This document shows, one piece after another, positions 1 through 11,744 of a DNA stretch of 64,000 nucleotides; within the stretch, counting starts at the first letter, position 1, and each line of letters starts with the position of its first letter. This DNA comes from Undaria pinnatifida (Eukaryota; Sar; Phaeophyceae; Laminariales; Alariaceae), in the NCBI GenBank assembly GCA_012845835.1, contig JABAKD010000028.1:8745632-8809631 (forward strand), in the 5' to 3' direction. The notes under the pieces were generated by a model. The model searched no databases. It was not told where the DNA came from and saw only the letters and a program-made list of their open reading frames with translations. The position numbers and the translations under genes were made by a program.

Positions 1-1870
1 GCGGGCGGCTGACAACGCCCGATACGCTCGCGCAAGGAAAAACGCAACTAAAAAAATTAACGAAGGGGGCAGAAAGAAGAAGAGGCCCATGATTTCTTGT
101 GACTAGTGAATTGACGATACGAAGAGCTGTTTGTTGTGCAGAGCTGATTGCCCTGTTGTGCTGTATTGTGTGCTTGTTGGCGTCTCACGTTCTGATCGGC
201 AGTACGCGTGTAACTGGCGAAGAAAGGAAGGAAGCTTGGTCAAAGGGGGGTATATACCCCGGGTTGTTTCTCGGTCATTTGGGGGTTCATGGAAAAGACG
301 CCCGCGGAAAGTGCCCGCGCTTGCCCCAAACTACTAAAAATTCAATTACGACGCGCTAGCAAAACGCCCGCAACTCATGCCGAGCATGCACACTTTTTCT
401 TCTGTTATTTTTTCGGGCACGGTATATTGGGGCTAATGGGATCGCAGCGAAAGAGGGGGCAAAATATTCCCCCTTTCGACAACAACGTCGGGAGGTACCC
501 CCCAGAATCTTCTAAATGTATGTACCACCGTCTGTTGACCACATTTCTTCCCCTTTTGACCGAAAACCATACCCCGTTTTGACCAATTTTATGACATCCT
601 CAAAATCGAGTACAGCGAGGACGGCTACACATCACCGCCTAACAGCCCAAATAGACCACGAGCGGGACATCCTGTAGGTGCGAATAGCTGTTGTTATCGT
701 ATATCCCCACAAAAAGGAGGGAACGGCAAACGAACTAAGCAAAACAAATATTTAGCTCGAAAACATGGCAAATACATTTGCGTCTTGGGAAATGGAATGG
801 GAGAACCAGAACACACATCCTACTATTAAGGGTAAGCCGTGGGTAGAGTACGCGCTGCTCGGTCGGGGGGGGCTGTGCCCGGTTCCTCGTTGTCGGGCCG
901 GGGGCAACACAACACGCACCGATCGAAGCACAACGAAGACAGTAACCAACGGTGGAGCAAGTCTGTGCCCGTGATTGTCGAAAATCAAAGCAATTGTATC
1001 CTCTTATCCACCACCGAGAACGCTACCAATGTCAAGGTTATATGATATGACATAAAATGATACGATATAATAATCCACGTGCCACAACAGCGGTAGATGT
1101 TCCCCTATAGTGCCGGTTGCCCGCTTAAGTGCATGTGAAAACGCTTGGCACACGCGTACGTGTACAACCAGTACTTGGAAGTATCGGGAATAGTGACGGT
1201 TGTCGCGCTGTAACGGTACCGATATTTACGGCTGGCACATATACCGGCACTAATGAGGGACCACTGCAGAACTGGTATAATAGTACAAGGACTAATGGTG
1301 CTGCATGTGGCCTGTTAACTATTCCGCCCTCACTCTCCCTGGCCCCCTAGCCCATAGAAAGGAAGAACAACAGAACAAAGGCCAACACAAACGAACGCAG
1401 AGCAGCATAATAAAGGCCGACAAAAACGAAGGGAAAAGCGGTTGAACAAACAGAGGGCCGCAAGCAGCACCACCAGTAGTACTCGTATACCGTACTAAAT
1501 CGTGTAATGACACTCATCGGGGTTATCCCACCCATCGGCGTCATGACATCGCGGTGCGGAAAAAAACGAGAACGGAAATATTTAATTCGGGTTTTGCACC
1601 CCTATCGCGGTTATCGCACCCGGTGCGATAGCCCCGGTAAAACATCCGCTTCGGTGTCGTACTACGGTAACCCCTCCAACTTTTCTTTACCAAAAATGCC
1701 GTCTTTGAAACCAGCTCCCGCCCATATCCCCTGAAATACGGTGCCCCTTGCTACCCCAATGTCATCGTTCGATAGTCCTTTGCAAACAAGAAAATGTAAG
1801 AAAATATTCCTTCATAGCATCCTTTCGCGTGTCGAGCAGCCATGAAACGTTCGTGAAAGAAAAACGATGC
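1..1870. other. No gene recognised
   Basis: Only short overlapping frames on both strands are present, several with non-ATG starts, and none resembles a known protein. There are poly-G and poly-C patches but no clear repeat unit. I see nothing to annotate. Confidence 0.6.
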
Positions 1871-2296
1871 TTTAGGGGGGGGTACTCAGTTTTTGCTTGC
1901 CTTACTTAGTCATTTGACCATTGGCCATGCATCCCTTTCGAGACGGAGCACCGTTCCTACTCCTAGTAGAGACACCTCCAACATTTGGGCGCTCATTACG
2001 CCCTTTCCACATACTACGTAGAAACTGGTTGCTTATCCTATACCCGTCCTGTTTTGCCGTCTGCGGCCACCATCTATCTCCTAGGACAGCGATCGTTTTC
2101 TCGCTACTCTCTAGTCTGCCGAACTCTCCAATGTCACACACGTCAAATTTCCTCATCTCCTCCTCTAATGCACCCCATTCCTCCTTGTATATTTCACATT
2201 CTCCTACTATGTGAGTCCTACTCGCTGTTTGAGGGGGAGGCTATCGTAGAATTAGTCTTCGGGTGTACGGTCGTGCGCTACCACAAGTGGATGTAG
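1871..2296 (-). repeat. Dispersed repeat family, copy 1, with coding-like minus frame
   Basis: This stretch closely matches 22190-22440 and 23165-23370. The shared blocks include the region around 1930-1990, the GGCCACCAT block near 2065 and the block near 2180. It begins on the plus strand with a G run and then TACTCA, as at 22190. Read on the minus strand there is an open frame (2156-1902) with motifs such as GDRWWPQ and NERPNVGG. I do not recognise the protein. The copies keep coding-like similarity on the minus strand, so this is probably the 3' part of an unclassified transposon gene. Confidence 0.6.
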
Positions 2297-3235
2297 GCCA
2301 CGTTTTCAGTTGTAACGGGTGGAAGAGCACTCGAAGTACGTAACAGACGAATTGCGGTGTTATCGGGGGGCACTACTTTTTGTGCACTGTAGCTGTGTAT
2401 GTGTAGAAACGAGTTGATTTTTGGTTGGGTCAATTAATCGAATAACGTTACAAAGTATTGTACACTCAACCATGCACAAAGCACATATATCCCGCAACCT
2501 ATAACCAGAAGGCACTACCGTTGAAGAACGAAAAACAACACATGGAAACAAGTCAACAAGAAGCTTGAAGACAAGCTGAAACGCCATTCCAACGCATCGT
2601 TTTTCATCATTGGCTACCGTATACCAAACTTGCGTTTGACTCGGCCGGTCAGCACTCGCTGCACGTCACCAAGCTGCTACGTACCAGTTACAGTGATACC
2701 CACTCAATGGCCCTGTTCGTGATAGCGGCCGTGTGTATCGACTGAGTTGCGGTACTTGTAGAACATCTGATTGGATCATTTGAATGGCGGAACTGTCGAT
2801 CTGAGGTTGCCCAGCTAGCACATAGGAATACTCTTTGTGGTGCTGGGGTAGTTTGGTAGAGTGTACACACCTAAGGGTTATAAATTGGACCGTGGGAGTA
2901 TGTATGGTACATCGGACAATTGTCAGGTAGATTCCTCCCGTACTGTTGCTAGAGGTCGGATTAACGGCTTATTGCCGTGATCGATACGTTGCATTGGTCC
3001 GATTGTGTGCATCTTTCCGAAGTGGCGCGGGATCTCGCAGCCTTTGTGCTCGCCCCACTCGTTCACTCCACTTCCCGACCTGTTTCTCCAGACCAAGGTC
3101 TCATTAATACAATATATACTTCTCCAAAAGTCACGGATTTACTAACACGTTATAACGCATCAGTCGGCTGCTGCTTCGTCCCCCTAGACTTGCTCGACTG
3201 GTCTGTCGAGGAAGGCTTGATCACCCTGCCTCATC
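2297..3235. other. No gene recognised; region upstream of Copia gag
   Basis: Only short frames are present. An LTR and leader of the downstream Copia element would be expected here, but I found no matching direct repeat elsewhere in the window and no convincing tRNA-complementary primer site. Confidence 0.5.
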
Positions 3236-4747
3236 ATGGCTGAACTGGGGAACGATAGTCCTGCGGGCAACCCATCTCAGGATGGATCGCAGGAGGTTGG
3301 TGAGAGGATGGGTTCCTTAGAGACACAGTTGTCTGAGCTTGCGACTCTAGCGTCATCTCAGCAAGATCTACTTAAATCGCTCGTTGAGATGCAGCAAGGA
3401 AAGGAAGTGGGTCCTCTGGTTTTGAGCGTGTTGCACGTAGAGACACCGGACTAGAGGCTGGTGCGCACCAATCGGGTGCCACCGGCGGGGCCGCGGGAAG
3501 TATGGGCGGCGATGCCCAACGCTTTGGGGTGTCCAGCATGCGGGTTGGGAGTAGGAGTGTAAGCTCAGGCTTGAACCCCCATGCATCTGCTGAAAATCGT
3601 TCCTCTGTTCCTGCAGTAGACTGTGGTTTGATTCACAGGACTGTCGGTAGGGCTGCTGTAGGTGGCCAGTCTGCTGTTGCGCCCGCTCCCTCTCTGTCGA
3701 GTGGTGGGAAAATGTCGCCAGTGGAAACACACTGATTCCTGGGGCTGACATTACTGGCACAGGAGAGAATTTGGGTAGATGTCCTTTTATAGTTCCCAAA
3801 GCTCCTGTTTTTGACGGCAGCGACGTGTCGTACCCCTCATGGTCGCAGATCTTTCTGCTGAGTGCCCGACACAACAACCTGTATGAGGTGTTTGTTCCCG
3901 AGATTGAGATTCCGATTGCAGACATTGGTTTTGACTCGACCCTCTGGATAGAGAAGGGTTTTAATGTGGGTGTGATTCGTCAGGCGGAGATGGCTTGGTG
4001 GTTCCTGCTCGACTGCTTGAAGAAGGACAGTCTGAAAACCATGGCTAGGCACGCTGGTTCCCCCAGCAAGGCGTTTCGTGTGCTAAAGGATCATTTTCTG
4101 TCGTTGAGCCAGAGTCAGATTCGTGTGCAGGAGGAGAAACTGAAGTCACTGCGCATGCGTTCGAACGAAAACCCCGCAACCTTCTTTGCATCCATGAGAG
4201 AGACGCTTGGTGTTTTGCAAATGCTTTAAGTCAAGAAAGATGACAGGGAGGTGTGCAATCTGATGCTTGAAGGGCTGTCGTGCGAGTACAAGACTTTGCG
4301 TGAGACTCTTGTAGTGTTCTGTCCGAATGACCCATCGTTCATCGAGACTAAAGTGCGTGAGCGTTACCTAGACTTGCAGGCACAGGGTGGTTCGAAGAAG
4401 CACAGTAGTGTTGCTCTGGTGTGTTACTACTGGTGTCTAGGACTGAGAGAAAGAGTAGCAAGAGGCACAACAACAAGCCGAAGTATAACTCCGAGTCTGA
4501 TTCGTCCAAGAAAAATACTTTTCAGAGGAAGTGTTTCAAGTGTGGGGAGAAGGGTCACTTGAGGAAGGACTGCCTGGCTCGCATCATCGCTCATCCCACA
4601 CAGACTGGGAAATTCAAGGCCGACGAGGATGAGAGCGGTGAGAAGTCTGACGTTTCTTATTTGGAGTGTCTGCTAGCACACCGGAATGATGTGATTGTGC
4701 AGGCATGTGAAGAGTTGGGCAGTATGATGTATGATGTTTCTGGTTGA
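3236..4747 (+). pseudogene. Copia Gag remnant with CCHC zinc knuckle
   Basis: The gag polyprotein would coat the element's RNA in cytoplasmic particles. An ATG at 3236 starts a frame that is broken and continues in other frames (3771-4229, 4251-4420, 4421-4747). The middle part has the helical UBN2-type gag signature ending in LKSLRMRSNENPATFF. A canonical CX2CX4HX4C knuckle, CFKCGEKGHLRKDC, lies at 4532-4573. At least four frame changes or stops separate the pieces. The domain assignment is firm. The start is the first ATG in the frame and not otherwise supported. Confidence 0.8.
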
Positions 4748-4813
4748 AGTATCTGCTAACATCACGAGATGATCTGATTTTGAGCGCTGTCAACAACGAT
4801 ATGATAATGAACG

Positions 4814-5532
4814 ATGACTATGAACGCTGTTAACAAGTCTAAGTATTTCGAGGATTGGTATGCGGACACGGGCACTGCTTTACACATGGCAGATTCTCTC
4901 GCTTGCGTGCAGGATTTGAAGCCTTGCCAGACAAACGTTAACGGGATTGGTGGCGTGTCTTCGGAGGTAGAATTCTCTGGAACACTGGGGTTGGTGTTTG
5001 TGACTGCTGACAGCGAGTTTTCAGTAAGAACGTGTTGTACTCCCCCAATCTGGGATACAACCTCTTTTCTCCGAGCGCAGAGTTTGATGGCGAGTCATGG
5101 AATGGTCTTGGTGGTCCTGATGGTGTTATGACTACTTTTCAAGGACGAATCACTTTTCAGAACTTCGATGGCATGCTGATTGCGACTGCGTATCGTCTAG
5201 GAGAAGCCTCTATTGGTACGGTGTTGACTGCCCTCACTCCTCCAAACCCCAAGCATGAAACCACGATGGATGTAAAAGAGTTCCACAACATCTATGCTCA
5301 TTCGCACGAGAAATTGCTTCGCACTACTGCAAAGCGACTAGGTACCGAGTTGGTTGGTGACATGCATGCTTGTACGGGATGTTCAATGTCGACGGTTGTT
5401 AGGAAAGGAATTTCTCATGAAACTAAATGTAGATCAGATAAAAAGTTGGGCAGAGTTTTTGTTGACCTGGGAGGGAGGAAGGACGTTGCGTCCGTAGGGG
5501 GGCAAACATCACCCCATGATTGTGAAAGATGA
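4814..5532 (+). pseudogene. Copia aspartic protease and GAG-pre-integrase remnant
   Basis: The motif WYADTGTALHMA near 4856 is the retropepsin active site (D-T/S-G) of Copia proteases. A frame change near 5030 leads into the His-Cys GAG-pre-integrase zinc-binding module: HNIYAHSHEKL followed by CTGCSM around 5370-5400. Then comes VFVDLGG, where the first catalytic Asp of the integrase core sits. The module would cleave the polyprotein and start the integrase. The frameshift inside the protease makes it inactive. Confidence 0.8.
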
Positions 5533-6756
5533 TTTCACAAGGCGTGCATGGATGTATTTCCTAATAAATAAATCAGACGCTGGCAGTGCTTCCGAAGTTT
5601 TCTTGCGAGTGTGCGTGCTGATGGGATCCCATAATTGGTTGAGATTGTTAGATCTGACAATGGAGGGGAGTTTTTCGGGGGGGAATTCGCATCTGTGTGC
5701 AATGAGCTTTTGATCAAACAAGAGTTCACTCCGGCTTATAGTCCGCAATATAATGGTGTTGCAGAGCGTGGGTTGGGATTGATTTAGAAGGCCGCGATGG
5801 CGGCTCGTATTCAGGCGAAAGTTTTTTTCGGGCATGTGCAGTTACCTAAGATTGACAAACTCTGGGCTGAAGCTATGCACTGGGTTCGCGAAGCAATGAA
5901 CCACACCGAATGTTCTGCTAACCCTGTCTCTGAGGCACCGTATGAGATGTGGTATGGAGAACCTCGTCCTGCCAGACCGTATCCGTTTTTGAAACCGGCG
6001 TACTGCAGGTGGCAGCGACCGTCGAAGCTGTTACCGAAGGGTGAGAGTTGCTTTTATGTCGGTCCTTCGAAAGACCACCCCCGTGATTGTCATAGAGTAC
6101 TTACGAGGGCTGGGACTATTCAGGAAACGAGAGATGTGACGTGGGAGGTGTTGCAGTCACAGCTTCCTCCACTGCAACCTTCCTTGCCGATAGAGGTCGC
6201 ACAAGAGGAAGGGGAGGCAAGTGACGACGATATAGAAGCCGAGGTATGGCCGATTGTTGGGAGAGGAGTTGCCCACACACTTTTAAGACGTGGTGTAGCT
6301 GCTTCTGGTGTGGAAATCGATGAGGTTGTCAGTGTTGATGCAGGCAGTGTAGGCCGATCCCCCTCTGTTCCATCTTCCCCCTCTGAACCGTCTTCGCCCG
6401 TGAACAACTCCTCTGATAGAGCAACTCCCTCTGTGTTTTCTCCAGCGCCTGAGACTGATGGGGAGGGGCAGGGAGGGCAGGAGGCAGGGGAGGTAGAGAT
6501 GGGGAATTCGGGAAGGGATGATGAGGTAGAGTCGATTGGGCCGGGAGGGCATGATGATGTAGAGTCGATTGGGTCGGGAGAGCCGGTAGAGGTAGAGGCA
6601 CCCCCTCCAGCCGCTCGTCGTCCGCGGCATGTCGCTGAGCTTGCTGACTTTAATACTCCTGCGCGTGAGAATGATAAAGTAAGAGACGGTAGAACTCGCG
6701 CGCAAACCCGTACAGTTAACCAGCAGAGCGTACCCGAAAACTTAAAAGTGGCGTAG
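5516..6756 (+). pseudogene. Copia integrase remnant with acidic C-terminal extension
   Basis: The core continues in broken frames. The block around the second catalytic Asp (SDNGGEF) is readable only across a frameshift near 5630. The Glu block appears as NGVAERGLG near 5755, followed by an in-frame TAG near 5787. From 5797 a 319-codon frame carries the integrase C-terminal region (YEMWYGEPRPARPYPFLKP, then TRDVTWE). A long Ser/Pro/Glu-rich linker follows, including two copies of DDVESIG-like sequence. In Copia elements such linkers separate integrase from reverse transcriptase, but here the frame ends without one. Confidence 0.8.
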
Positions 6757-8470
6757 ACAACACCGAAATGGTGGTACTCAAAGCGTGGGATACGTCCGAA
6801 AACCTGAACCGGAGGGCAGCAGCAGGGCATCCTTAGAAGCTATCTGGGTACAGTACCAGGGCAACGGCAAGAGATGCGTGGTGAGGTCACCTGGCCAAAG
6901 CTGTACAAAAAGCAAGGACGAAACAGAAAAGTAGACACAGAAAGACGGAAGGTACTATCGGAAGCCGGAAAAAGAGTCGACATCATGACATTGAAAGGCT
7001 AACTAATAACGGGAACAATGCCAGCAAACGTAGCGAGGCTGCTCAGCCATAACAAAGCAAGCCTAAAATGCGGGTAACAAGAAGATACTCTTTCAGCTCA
7101 AAGTAGCGCCGGAAATGTCTAGCTCCAGAAACAGTGTAGGGAACAGAGAAGAGAATACGAAGAAAGCCACAGCTAGGTACTATACGTCGGGAACACGGGG
7201 TCGCTAACGTTTAGCAACCCTAAAAAGGTAACCGAGAAAAAATGGGGGGAAACGGAGAGTAGGCAAGAAGTCGTATTTTCACGACGTACGTCAGCCTGAT
7301 AAAAAGGAGGAGTCATAACAAACGACCTTGAAAGGCTAGCTTGAAGAAAACGAGCAACAGCAGGTACGTAGCTAAGGCATTTGTCCTAAAGCAAGTTCCC
7401 CGAAAACATAACATGAAAGGGGGTCAACAGGAAACGACCAGCATGGGCTGGAAAGCCAAACTGAGGTCAAAACGTGGGCCCGATGCAACAGGTACGCCAA
7501 CAATGCAAGATAAAAACCGGGACCAAGAGGGGGTGGCCTGTGGACTGCACAGTCAGCACGGGCTGCACAGCCACGATTAACGCCGGTGTCGTTAAACCCT
7601 ATGGGCAGGTATGCCGAAACGACACAACAAAAACTGATCGAGAGAAACAAGACCTGTTAGCTGCAAAGCCAGGACGGGGGTCGGTATCGTTGGACCCTAG
7701 GAGCACAAGTGCCGAGAAAAAAGGTAAGAAAGAGTGGTCCAGGCAAAATAGATCCGTTGGCTTCAAAGCTAGAACGGAGGCGGAGAACAGGGAGCTCTTG
7801 GAGGCAGGTACGACCAAACAAGGAGGTAGAGGCCAAAGAGAACCGACAAAGGAACTGGAGAGTCGGCACGGGACCGCTAACGTGGGACCTAGGGGAGGGG
7901 GGTTCTCAACGTGAAGCCTATGGTCGACAACGTGCGACCGTACGCGGTAGCAATCGCTGGAATGCCGCAATACTAAGTGGCTGGGGCTAACGTGCAGCGA
8001 AGACATTCGTGGGAAAACAATGACGCCAAGAAGTCAGTAAAGTCCAACAACGAAACGGAAAGGGAGGTCATGCCTTGTGAAAACAAAGAGAAACAGCGCG
8101 GTAGCATCTATGTTGTCACCAAGCGCATAGGACGAGGTGGAAACGAGAAGATGGAATACGCCAACATGGTACGGGAACGCCATGGTTCGTCGGTATGCAC
8201 GAAACGTGGGCAGGCTACATCGGCGATAGAAGGCGGAAGCAAAACCACAAAGACGAACACTCGTCGTACTGTAGAAAGGTAAAACAACTTGGGCACAAGT
8301 TCAAGGTCAAGGCGACCATGAAGATCACCGAAAAACGAGCAAATGCCATAATAATTTGAATGCGGCAAAGAAGACGCAAGGCAAACTACTACGTTAAAAC
8401 GTTTTTGGAGCCTCAACGATAGTCAGACTTGAAGGGGTGCTTTAGGGAGCCACGAGGCGATAACATCGAC
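6757..8470. other. T-poor, purine-rich stretch without recognisable gene
   Basis: By eye the plus strand is rich in A and G and poor in T for about 1.6 kb. This produces long but featureless frames on both strands (for example 7474-7914 plus and 8006-7599 minus). None matches reverse transcriptase or RNase H, although these should follow the integrase just upstream. The stretch may be foreign filler or a strongly biased non-coding segment. Confidence 0.5.
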
Positions 8471-8474
8471 TTAA

Positions 8475-9850
8475 AGATAATAAGGCGAATTAACGCTTTC
8501 TGTATATGCTGGATACGTTGAATATTTGTAAAAAAAAAATCAAGGGCTGACAAAATGTGATCCCTATCATACCACTGCAATTATTTTCAACAGTTGCTCC
8601 TTTTTGTATGTGCGCACTACAACTCCCCCTGTCAAGCATAATGAGATCTGAGCATTTGGGATAAACTCAGATGCCAATATCGTTTCTTGTCCCCCAGCAA
8701 CCTGCTCTTTTTTGGAAGCGACAAATGGTATGAGGATGCTTGACAATCCCCACGCGTTCACGGTTCACGGGGTGCGGAGCACGAAGGGCGAGGAGCGTTC
8801 AAGTCGATCCTCTCGCCACAGCAACACCGTGAAAGGTAGAGTGCACCTACCTACCGTGAACACGCACTCGAGGATGAACCGCGAAGCAACATGAACAGCG
8901 ACTCTCCGGAGCAGCAATGCAAAGGGCTGACAAAATGTGATTCCTGCCACTACGGCAATATTTTACAAAGTCGCTCCTTTGTATTTGCGCACTACTCCCC
9001 CTGCCAAGATTCAAATAAATGCTTGAGCATGCCGAAGCTGGCTGTGAGGGGGAGCTGCCTATACTACGTACGTACATGCCAGGGTCAGCGGTTGTAGGAG
9101 GCGATCGTGCAGCGACAACACAGTCGTAAGTAGTATGATAATAAGGCGAATGAACGCTTTCTATATAGACTATGCTGGATACGTTGAATATTTGTAATTA
9201 TTATCATCTATTTATTTTTAACGGCTGACAAAATGTGATTCCTATCATACCACTGCAATAAGCAATTTTAAACAGTTGCTCCTTTTTGTATGTGCGCACT
9301 ACAACTCCCCCTGTCAAGTATAGTAAGATCTGAGTCTTTGGGATAAACTCAAATGCCAATATCGTTTCTTGTCCCCCAGCAACCTGCCCTTTTTTCGGAG
9401 CGACAAATGGTATGAGGACGCTTCACAACCCCCACGCGTTCACGGTTCACGGGGTGCGGAGCACGAAGGGCGAGGGGCGTTCAAGTCGATCCTCTCGCCA
9501 CAGCAACACCGTGAAATGTAGAGTGCACCTACCTACCGTGAACACGCACTCGAGGATGAACCGCGAAGCAACATGGACAGCGACTCTTCGGAGGAGCAAT
9601 GCAAAGGGCTGACAACATGTGATTCCTACCACTATACTGCAATATTTTAAAAAGTTGCCCCTTTGCGTTTGCACACTACCACTCCCCCTGCCAAGATTCA
9701 AATGAATGCTTCGAGCATGCCACCCAAAATTCAAGATCGTGCTTACTTCTCGCTTGTATCCCTCGGCCCCCGCACGCGTTCACGGCGAGGTACGAAGGGG
9801 GAACGAAGGGCGAGGGGCGTTGAAGCCGATCCTCAAAGAGAGCGCTCGAA
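8475..9850 (+). repeat. Tandem duplication, about 0.67 kb unit, two copies
   Basis: Copy 1 starts near 8475 and copy 2 near 9139, both with ATAATAAGGCGAAT. Both hold the same order of blocks: GGGCTGACAA, then CAACTCCCCCTGTCAAG, then CACGCGTTCACGG, then CACTCGAGGATGAACC. Inside each copy the GGGCTGACAA block occurs a second time (near 8925 and 9606), so each unit is itself an internal duplication. The copies differ by scattered substitutions and small indels. No protein is recognisable in it. Confidence 0.85.
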
Positions 9851-10660
9851 GAAATAAAAAACCCTTGAGATATTGAAGGGTCGAGATTCCGATACTGAGA
9901 CCGACACGCTAAAAAATATATTTCCGACGCATGGCCTAGGATTTGTCATACACTATTATATATAGACTATATGTCTATGTAATGTATGTCAGGGGGAATT
10001 CAGGAGGAGATACTACGTTCTGCAAATTCTTGCAAACAATTATCCATCGGAAATTTCCTATACCTACGACATTTCTAGGCATGCTGTGATCGGCGCAGCT
10101 CCTTTGGTCTCTACATGGTACGGTTCATCATGTAATTTTGTGCAAACGTGTCAGCGGTGAGGAAAATTTCATAAGTTTAGGCAAGGGAGCACAAAAAAAA
10201 TATCTGGACCCACACTACCCCTCCCCCCCCCCCCCCCCCCCCCCCCCGGGTCCGACACCGAAAACATGTTTTTTTGTTCTCAAAGTTTATCGTTGATTTG
10301 GACAGTGTTAGGGCCGTTGAACGTCCTGTTGTCGCTTGTTGGTCAGCAAGGAAGCACCATGGAACAAGATCGCCGGAGTTCTTTGTTGCCATGCACAACC
10401 GTGTACTCAAGTGTACTGTGTCAAGTCGTGTCAGTGCTGTTCATGTCTTTGCGTTTGTCCAACTTGGTTTTTCGAAAAGGCATCGGGTATGTTGTTTCAA
10501 CCTGGATTAAATGGACGCCACAGACAGACGGTAGTTCAAGCAGATGATCTTGCTGCTTATTGTCGTTGCTCCCCCGCCTCCCGTAAAAGCTTGCCCCCCC
10601 TCCCCCTTTTCGCCCGATCGGCCAAGGCCAGGATTTTGTGAGAAAATTGCCAAGTTCCTA
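9851..10660. other. No gene; contains a long poly-C tract
   Basis: An uninterrupted C run of about 28 bases lies at 10219-10246. Short AT-rich and mixed sequence surrounds it. No coding signal was recognised. Confidence 0.6.
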
Positions 10661-10770
10661 TTTCGGCCGTTGCAACAATAATAGTCGCTGCGTTCATGCG
10701 CGGACACATTCACACTTTCGGCCGTTGCAACAATAATAGTCGCTGCGTTCATGCGCGGACACATTCAGGC
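10661..10770 (+). repeat. Perfect or near-perfect 55 bp tandem duplication
   Basis: The blocks 10661-10715 and 10716-10770 both start TTTCGGCCGTTGCAAC and differ only near their ends. This is a simple recent duplication with no associated gene. Confidence 0.9.
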
Positions 10771-11018
10771 GTGTTGCAGAAACCATCCTCCGCTCTCCCG
10801 CCCCCAGCAGGGCTCTCCTTTCTCCTCGTCTCATTCTACTTGCTCCCACCTTCTTTTCCTAATCCTAACCCGACCATGACTGCTTACGCATAAAATTACA
10901 TTAGAGGCAGCTCCGCCGGCCGCCCCCCCGGCTGCCCCCGCCTCCTCCCCGCAAGCTTTTATTTGTTCATTTTCCTCTCCCTCTTCCTCTTCCTCCTCCG
11001 ACTCTTCTTGTCCCCACA

Positions 11019-11744
11019 TCATTCTCTTCCGCCCGACCCGACCTGTGTCCTACGTTGGCCCGGGACTACGCCAGAGGCATGCCCCACGGCTACCCCCGCC
11101 CCCTCCTCCTCCTCATCATCATCATCCCCCTCCTCGTGTTCTCCTTCCTCCTCCTCCCCGTCTACATCCTCGTCATCGCCGTCACCGTCGATGCATTCGC
11201 TCGAAGCGCCGGAGTCGTCTACGGGATCTTTGGTACCCCCCCCTTTGGCTTCTCCTTTGCGTTTCCACGAACTACCACCGTGGTTGTTTGAGTACCACGC
11301 GCTCCATCCCTTCACTTTAGATCCTTTTGTAGGCTTGCTTTCACAGCGGTCTTCTCATCTTCGCTTACGACGATGCGCTTGAGGAACTTTTGGCCGACCT
11401 GATCCCCCTTCCTCATCCTCACGGCTCCGGTGTGCAGTGTGTCCACGTGGTTCTTCATAGAGTATTTCCACTCCCAGTGGTTATCGCAGAATATGCGCTC
11501 CAGCGGCGAATTGGTGCACGGCGAACTCGTCGTAGATCGAAGTGCCGATTTCAGAGTTATTGAGGCGATTTTGGACCTTGGTTCTTGGCCAGTCTCGGCG
11601 TGAGAGGGCATCTGGATTGTATCCGCGGCGCTGCTTTGCCGGTCTGTGATGTGTGCACCCAGGACTTGCAATCCTAGTTTCGACCGCAGAATCCACATTT
11701 CGACCACACAATCCTCGCCGCGTTTTGTTACGAGCTCGTACCAA
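11019..11744 (-). CDS. Possible exon(s) of an uncharacterised acidic protein
   Basis: Minus-strand frames 11744-11481, 11707-11312 and 11315-11019 together have protein-like composition. A charged segment (KFLKRIVVSEDEKTAVKAS) is followed, after a stop near 11312, by a Glu/Asp/Gly-rich stretch of about 45 residues encoded by GAN-type repeats. Reading the whole as one protein needs at least one frameshift near 11490 and one stop removed. I do not recognise a family. It could be a decayed transposon protein or a chance frame over low-complexity sequence. Confidence 0.25.

Larger units (their letters stand above)
3236..6756 (+). mobile_element. Truncated Copia (Ty1-type) retrotransposon, gag to integrase
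   Basis: The order gag, CCHC zinc knuckle, aspartic protease, GAG-pre-integrase, integrase core and integrase C-terminal part is the order of Copia elements. The reading frame changes at least seven times and there are in-frame stops, so it is dead. Reverse transcriptase and RNase H, which should follow the integrase, are absent. After the last stop the sequence turns T-poor and non-coding. No LTRs were found. Its proteins resemble those of the Copia element at 58242-63887 (same TGCSM, AYCRW and TRDVTWE blocks), so the two are related lineages. Confidence 0.85.

Noticed and set aside
6120-6830. 236-codon minus-strand frame
   Set aside because: It is the antisense shadow of the Copia integrase C-terminal linker.
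10177-10410. Poly-C tract as a possible assembly gap or CRISPR-like feature
   Set aside because: It is a plain homopolymer with no spacers or repeats, in a eukaryotic context.
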